This document shows, piece by piece, positions 60,431 through 64,000 of a DNA stretch of 64,000 bases (positions within the stretch are counted from its first letter, which is position 1; each line of letters starts with the position of its first letter). This DNA comes from Tritonibacter scottomollicae. Its GTDB lineage: Bacteria > Pseudomonadota > Alphaproteobacteria > Rhodobacterales > Rhodobacteraceae. The translations under genes and the position numbers were made by a program. Location: positions 124,001 to 188,000 of the forward strand of contig NZ_PVUF01000002.1 in the NCBI RefSeq assembly GCF_003003215.1. The letters run 5' to 3'. A model generated the notes under the pieces. That model was not told the DNA's origin. It saw only the letters and a program-made list of their open reading frames with translations, and searched no databases.

Positions 60431-61926
60431 GATACCGCCTCATCCGCGTCGTCGGCAAGGTCGATCCAGATGGTTTTCAGCTGGGTATATTGGTCATGCG
60501 CGTGCACAGAGTTGTCGCGCCCGCCAAACCCCGACTGCTTGTAGCCACCAAAGGGCGTGGAAATGTCCCCCTCGCCAAAGCTGTTCACCGTCACAGTCCC
60601 GGCCCGCAGGCTGCGCGCACCGCGAATGGCGCGTTTGGCATTGGCGGTGAAGATTGACGCGCAGAGCCCGTATTCGGTGTCATTGGCGATGCGAATGGCC
60701 TCGTCAAAGCCCGCAACCTCGATCACGCTCAGCACCGGGCCAAAGATCTCTTCTTGGGCCAGCACCGCGTCATTGCCAGAGACATTGACCACGGTTGCCT
60801 CGACAAAAGCGCCATCATGGGATTTGCCGCCGATCACCACGTCATCGGCCTGTTCCAGATAGCTGCACACCTTGTCGAAATGCGCCTTGGACACCAGCGC
60901 GCCCATGCGGGTTTTGGGGTCAAGCGGATCGCCGACGTTCCAGGCCTTGGCGTGATGGGCAATACGGTCCAACAGTTCTGCCTTGACCGATTTATGCACG
61001 ATCAGCCGTGATGAGGCCGAGCAATTCTCGCCCATGTTCCAGAACGCGCCCTGCACCAGATGCTGCGCCACCCGGTCGAGGTTCTCGGCGTCGTCCATGA
61101 CGATGGCGGGGTTCTTACCACCCATCTCCAGCACCACCTCCTTGGCGTTGCTCTCGGCGGAATAGCTGAGGAACCGCTTGCCGGTCACGGTGGAGCCGGT
61201 GAAGGACACCATGTCGATGTCCATATGGCGACCGATCACCTCGCCCACATCCGCGCCGCCACCGGGCACCACGTTGAAGACACCGCGCGGCACGCCGGCC
61301 TCATGCGCCAGTTCCGCGACACGCAGGGCCGTCAGCGTGGTTTCCTTGGCCGGTTTCACCACCAGCGAGCATCCCGCGGCCAGCGCCGGGCCAATCTTCC
61401 ACGCCAGCATCAGGAGGGGGAAGTTCCAGGGCAGCACCAGACCGACCACGCCAATAGGTTCGCGCACCACCATGGCGATATGATCGTCGGACGCAGGCGC
61501 GACCTGATCGTAGATCTTGTCGATCGCCTCGGCGTGCCATTTGAGACAATGGATGGTTTCCGGCACATCCACCGTTTCGCAGTCAAAGATGGTCTTGCCG
61601 CTATCAAGGCTCTCCATCACCGCCAGCTCGCGGGCATTCCGGGTCAGAAGCTTGCAGAACCGGATCAGCACATCCTTGCGCTCGGACGGATGCAGACGCG
61701 ACCAGCGACCATCCTCAAAGGCCTCGCGCGCCTTCTCGACGGCAAAGTTCACGTCCTCCGCCGCGCAGGCGGCAACCTCGGTAAGGGTCTTGCCGGTGGC
61801 CGGGTTCGTGGTGGTGAAGGTTTTGCCCGAGGCCGCCGGACGTGAAGTGCCGTCGATGAAAGCGCCGGTCGGCAGGTTCAGGGTCGCGGCGATGGCGCGG
61901 TATTCGTCTTGTGTCAGCAGATCCAT
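60427..61926 (-). CDS. Aldehyde dehydrogenase (PuuC-like)
   Basis: The ATG at 61926 gives 499 residues. The NAD-dependent ALDH pattern is complete: LPWNFPLLMLAWKIGPAL, FTGSTVTGK, Glu267 in LEMGGKNP and Cys302 in GENCSASS. The closest match by eye is the gamma-aminobutyraldehyde/PuuC group; betaine aldehyde dehydrogenases are similar. Position within a gntR-dapA-aldh-oxidase operon suggests oxidation of an aldehyde formed by the amine oxidase. Confidence 0.9.
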   Translation of the reverse strand: MDLLTQDEYRAIAATLNLPTGAFIDGTSRPAASGKTFTTTNPATGKTLTEVAACAAEDVNFAVEKAREAFEDGRWSRLHPSERKDVLIRFCKLLTRNARELAVMESLDSGKTIFDCETVDVPETIHCLKWHAEAIDKIYDQVAPASDDHIAMVVREPIGVVGLVLPWNFPLLMLAWKIGPALAAGCSLVVKPAKETTLTALRVAELAHEAGVPRGVFNVVPGGGADVGEVIGRHMDIDMVSFTGSTVTGKRFLSYSAESNAKEVVLEMGGKNPAIVMDDAENLDRVAQHLVQGAFWNMGENCSASSRLIVHKSVKAELLDRIAHHAKAWNVGDPLDPKTRMGALVSKAHFDKVCSYLEQADDVVIGGKSHDGAFVEATVVNVSGNDAVLAQEEIFGPVLSVIEVAGFDEAIRIANDTEYGLCASIFTANAKRAIRGARSLRAGTVTVNSFGEGDISTPFGGYKQSGFGGRDNSVHAHDQYTQLKTIWIDLADDADEAVS

Positions 61927-61930
61927 GTTC

Positions 61931-62848
61931 TTAACCCTCGGCCACGATGTCGGCAATTGTGGTTTTCAGCACGCGCACAACCTGTTCCAGCGCACGCTTG
62001 TCGTCCTTGTTGAGCCCGGTGAGCGGCGCCCGCATCGCGCCTGCCTCGATCCCGTTGAGGGTGACGCCGTGCTTGATCGTCTGGATGAACTTGCCACCCT
62101 GTTCCAGCACCCGCATCAGGGGCATCATCGCCGACATGATCCGCCGGCCTTTGGTGTAATTGCCTTCGATCACGCAGGCATTATAGAGCGCCACATGTTC
62201 CGCCGGCAGGAAGTTGGACCCGCCGCAGACCCAGAACGGCGCGCCCCAGGCAAAGAACTCCAGCGCCTGATCGTCCATGCCGCAGCCCAGCTGAATATGC
62301 GGATAGTCGCGCGCCAAGAGGTGCACCCGGTTGATGTCGCCAGAGCTTTCCTTGATGCCGCAGAAGTTACGGCTGCGGCCCACGCGGTCGAGGAACTCTT
62401 CGCCCATCATGGTGCCGGTGCGGTGGGGGTAGTTGTAGAGCATGATCGGCAGGTTCGCCGCCTTGTCGATCGCCAACGCATTCAGCGAATTTTCGCGGTC
62501 CGTCGGCACCGAGTAGGGCGGGCTTGCCAGCAGGATCGAGTCAGCGCCGATCTCCTTGGCCCCCGTGGCCAGCGCAATGGAATCCGGTGTCATCATCGCG
62601 CCGGTGCCCACCACCAGCGGCAGCCGCCCGTTTAGGCGTTCCTTGGTGAATCGCGCCAGCTCCAGTCGTTCTTCGACCGTCTGGGCATAGTTTTCGCCGG
62701 TCGACCCCCCAGAAATCAGTCCATGCACGCCCTGTTCGACGAGGAATTCGATCTGGTCCGCCAAAGCGTCCCAAATGACGTCGCCCGCACCCGTATAGGG
62801 CGTGACAACAGGGGTATAGATCCCTTGAAACTGAAAGATGGGGGTCAT
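61931..62848 (-). CDS. Dihydrodipicolinate synthase / N-acetylneuraminate lyase family protein
   Basis: This 305-residue class I aldolase has GGSTGE at 47-52, the YNYPHRTG motif (Tyr138) and the Schiff-base Lys166 in GIKESSGD. It is not expected to be the housekeeping DapA; in catabolic operons with ALDH, family members act as dehydratases or aldolases (for example in hydroxyproline or uronate breakdown). The substrate is unknown. It lies 4 bp upstream of the aldehyde dehydrogenase. Confidence 0.85.
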   Translation of the reverse strand: MTPIFQFQGIYTPVVTPYTGAGDVIWDALADQIEFLVEQGVHGLISGGSTGENYAQTVEERLELARFTKERLNGRLPLVVGTGAMMTPDSIALATGAKEIGADSILLASPPYSVPTDRENSLNALAIDKAANLPIMLYNYPHRTGTMMGEEFLDRVGRSRNFCGIKESSGDINRVHLLARDYPHIQLGCGMDDQALEFFAWGAPFWVCGGSNFLPAEHVALYNACVIEGNYTKGRRIMSAMMPLMRVLEQGGKFIQTIKHGVTLNGIEAGAMRAPLTGLNKDDKRALEQVVRVLKTTIADIVAEG

Positions 62849-62857
62849 CGAAGTCCT

Positions 62858-63601
62858 CTAGGCTGATGTGTTTCGGCTAAACGTCCCCATCGGCACATCC
62901 AGCGCCGTTGGCATGACGAACAATTCAATCTGGCCGCGCGACAGGTTCCAGTGGTCCTCGGCCAGTTTGGCGGCGGCGCTTTCATCCCCGGCCTCGATGG
63001 CGGCGATGATGGCGTCGTGCTGGTCGGCGGCCTCGGTGAGGTTTTCCGCCATTTCATTGGTCTGCGGCCGATAGAAGGTCATGCCGATGCGGGCATGGTC
63101 GATCAGCAACCGCTTGAACGACGGCAACAGGTAGACATTCGTCGCCATGTCGCCGGTGATCTCGTGGAAGCGGTTGTTGGCCAGCGCCCGCTCGGCGCTT
63201 GAACCGCTGCGCAGCGCGGCGCGGAAGTCCTCTTGCGTGGCCTTCAACTCAGCGATCTGGGCCGGTTTTGCATGCTGCGCCGCCAGTCGCAGGATAGCGC
63301 CATAGATCATCGGTGCCGCCAGAAAGAAATCGCGCAAGGTGGTATAGGACATCTCCGTCACCCGAGCGCCCCGGTTCTCGCGCAGGTCGACGTAGCCTTC
63401 GCCCGCCAATTGCCGCAGCACCTCGCGCAGCGGTGTGCGCGACAGGCCGAAACGTTCCGACAGGTCGCTCTCATCCAGATCCGCCCCGGGCCGCAACTCC
63501 AAGGTCAGGACCTGCTGCTTCAAGCTGTCGTAGAGGGTCGATTTGCGCTGTTTGGCTGCGTCTTTCACCGGGCTTCTCCATCCGAAGGTCTCGTATCGCA
63601 T
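62858..63601 (-). CDS. GntR-family transcriptional regulator (FCD/FadR type)
   Basis: This 247-residue regulator has an N-terminal winged helix with FGLSRTPLREVL at 51-62 and a C-terminal FCD-type ligand domain; His in NRFHEITGD and QHDAIIAAIEAGD are consistent with metal-linked binding. FCD regulators commonly sense a small acid or a pathway intermediate. It is first in its operon and divergent from the ABC ATPase gene, so it likely controls both. Confidence 0.88.
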   Translation of the reverse strand: MRYETFGWRSPVKDAAKQRKSTLYDSLKQQVLTLELRPGADLDESDLSERFGLSRTPLREVLRQLAGEGYVDLRENRGARVTEMSYTTLRDFFLAAPMIYGAILRLAAQHAKPAQIAELKATQEDFRAALRSGSSAERALANNRFHEITGDMATNVYLLPSFKRLLIDHARIGMTFYRPQTNEMAENLTEAADQHDAIIAAIEAGDESAAAKLAEDHWNLSRGQIELFVMPTALDVPMGTFSRNTSA

Positions 63602-63667
63602 CAGAATTCATCGAAGCGACTCTGAGTTCAATCAGAACCTATGCTTTGTCCTAATTCAAAATACAAT

Positions 63668-63677
63668 TTGTGTACAA
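63668..63677. promoter_or_regulatory. Candidate GntR operator
   Basis: TTGTGTACAA differs by one base from the palindrome TTGTATACAA, a type of site bound by FCD-subfamily GntR proteins. It lies between the divergent gntR and ABC genes, where an operator would be expected. Confidence 0.45.
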
Positions 63678-63725
63678 GTAAAAAATCTGCTGTGTTTATC
63701 ACCATAGCGAACACGGAGAAACGTG

Positions 63726-64000
63726 ATGACAGACAGGGACCCAAGCGGGGAAAGCGCGGTGATCGACTGCCGCAATCTATGGAAGATCTTTGGAAAGCGG
63801 GCCGATGAGGCCATGAAAGCTGTGCGCGAACAGGGGCTTGGGAAACTCGAAGTGCGCGACGCCTTTGGCTGCGTGGTGGGCGTTCAGGATGCCAGCTTCA
63901 CCGTCGCCCGGGGCGAGATCTTCTGCATTATGGGGCTTTCGGGCTCCGGAAAATCGACCTTGATTCGCCATATCAACCGGCTGATCGAGCCCACATCGGG
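63726..64000 (+). CDS. ProV/OpuAA-type ABC transporter ATP-binding protein, 5' part
   Basis: The gene runs off the right edge; 91 codons are visible. The N-terminus has the glycine betaine/proline-type insert ([17 protein letters not shown]), and Walker A is GLSGSGKST at 70-78. This is the ProV/OpuAA pattern for quaternary amine uptake. Permease and binding protein genes should follow outside the window. It is divergent from the GntR regulator of the catabolic operon, supporting quaternary amine import. Confidence 0.85.
   Translation, partial: MTDRDPSGESAVIDCRNLWKIFGKRADEAMKAVREQGLGKLEVRDAFGCVVGVQDASFTVARGEIFCIMGLSGSGKSTLIRHINRLIEPTS

Overview
The window reads as chromosomal DNA of a marine alphaproteobacterium of the Rhodobacterales (Roseobacter group; a Ruegeria, Phaeobacter or Tritonibacter relative would fit). 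The basis is gene order: parB-parA-rsmG-mnmG-mnmE-rho-hemJ | oriC | maf-aroE-coaE-dnaQ, a RegB/SenC/RegA redox module, hemD followed by a bacterial Mic60 and a HemY-like protein, AddAB in place of RecBCD, and a GT61 glycosyltransferase. I see no tRNA, rRNA, IS element, prophage or CRISPR array. The species cannot be fixed by reading alone.

Layout. 1-11.97 kb: end of msrA, ribokinase, NADP-malic enzyme, a solitary flagellin, mutS, grpE/hrcA, then an rph-rdgB-hemW-DUF454 operon. 12.3-22.9 kb: the replication origin region. Partition and tRNA-modification genes run left and maf-aroE-coaE-dnaQ run right, both away from a 417-bp non-coding origin (19711-20127) that holds DnaA-box-like 9-mers and an AT-rich stretch. 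Two perfect parS sites lie inside rsmG and across the start of mnmG. Roughly 11.4-18 kb is visibly less GC-rich than its flanks. 22.9-30.6 kb: secB, fxsA, a Tim44-domain/mltA/smr operon, a lipoprotein hydrolase, and hslV-membrane protein-hslU. 30.8-41.6 kb: a DUF1127 peptide and a long leftward operon (PAS sensor, tsaE, amgK, murU, addB, addA, trxA) that joins t6A synthesis, peptidoglycan recycling and recombination repair. 41.6-45.6 kb: regB divergent from senC-regA, with a GT61 gene behind regA. 45.6-51.8 kb: HD hydrolase, ahcY, DUF2853, and tsaD-gpsA-yciI-EVE. 51.8-55.5 kb: hemD-mic60-hemY-like, with 26 exact copies of a 6-bp repeat inside mic60. 55.8-64 kb: accessory metabolism. This part has a lone binding protein, a decayed GlxA/GATase1-type regulator, a non-pyrrolysine MttB homologue, and a gntR-dapA-aldehyde dehydrogenase-FAD oxidase operon divergent from a ProV-type ABC ATPase cut by the window edge.

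Most of the window is housekeeping. The least explained parts are the putative quaternary-amine catabolic cluster at the right end with its broken regulator, the hexanucleotide tract in mic60, an inverted repeat inside oriC, a kinase-less PAS protein heading the tsaE operon, a membrane protein between hslV and hslU, and an orphan flagellin.
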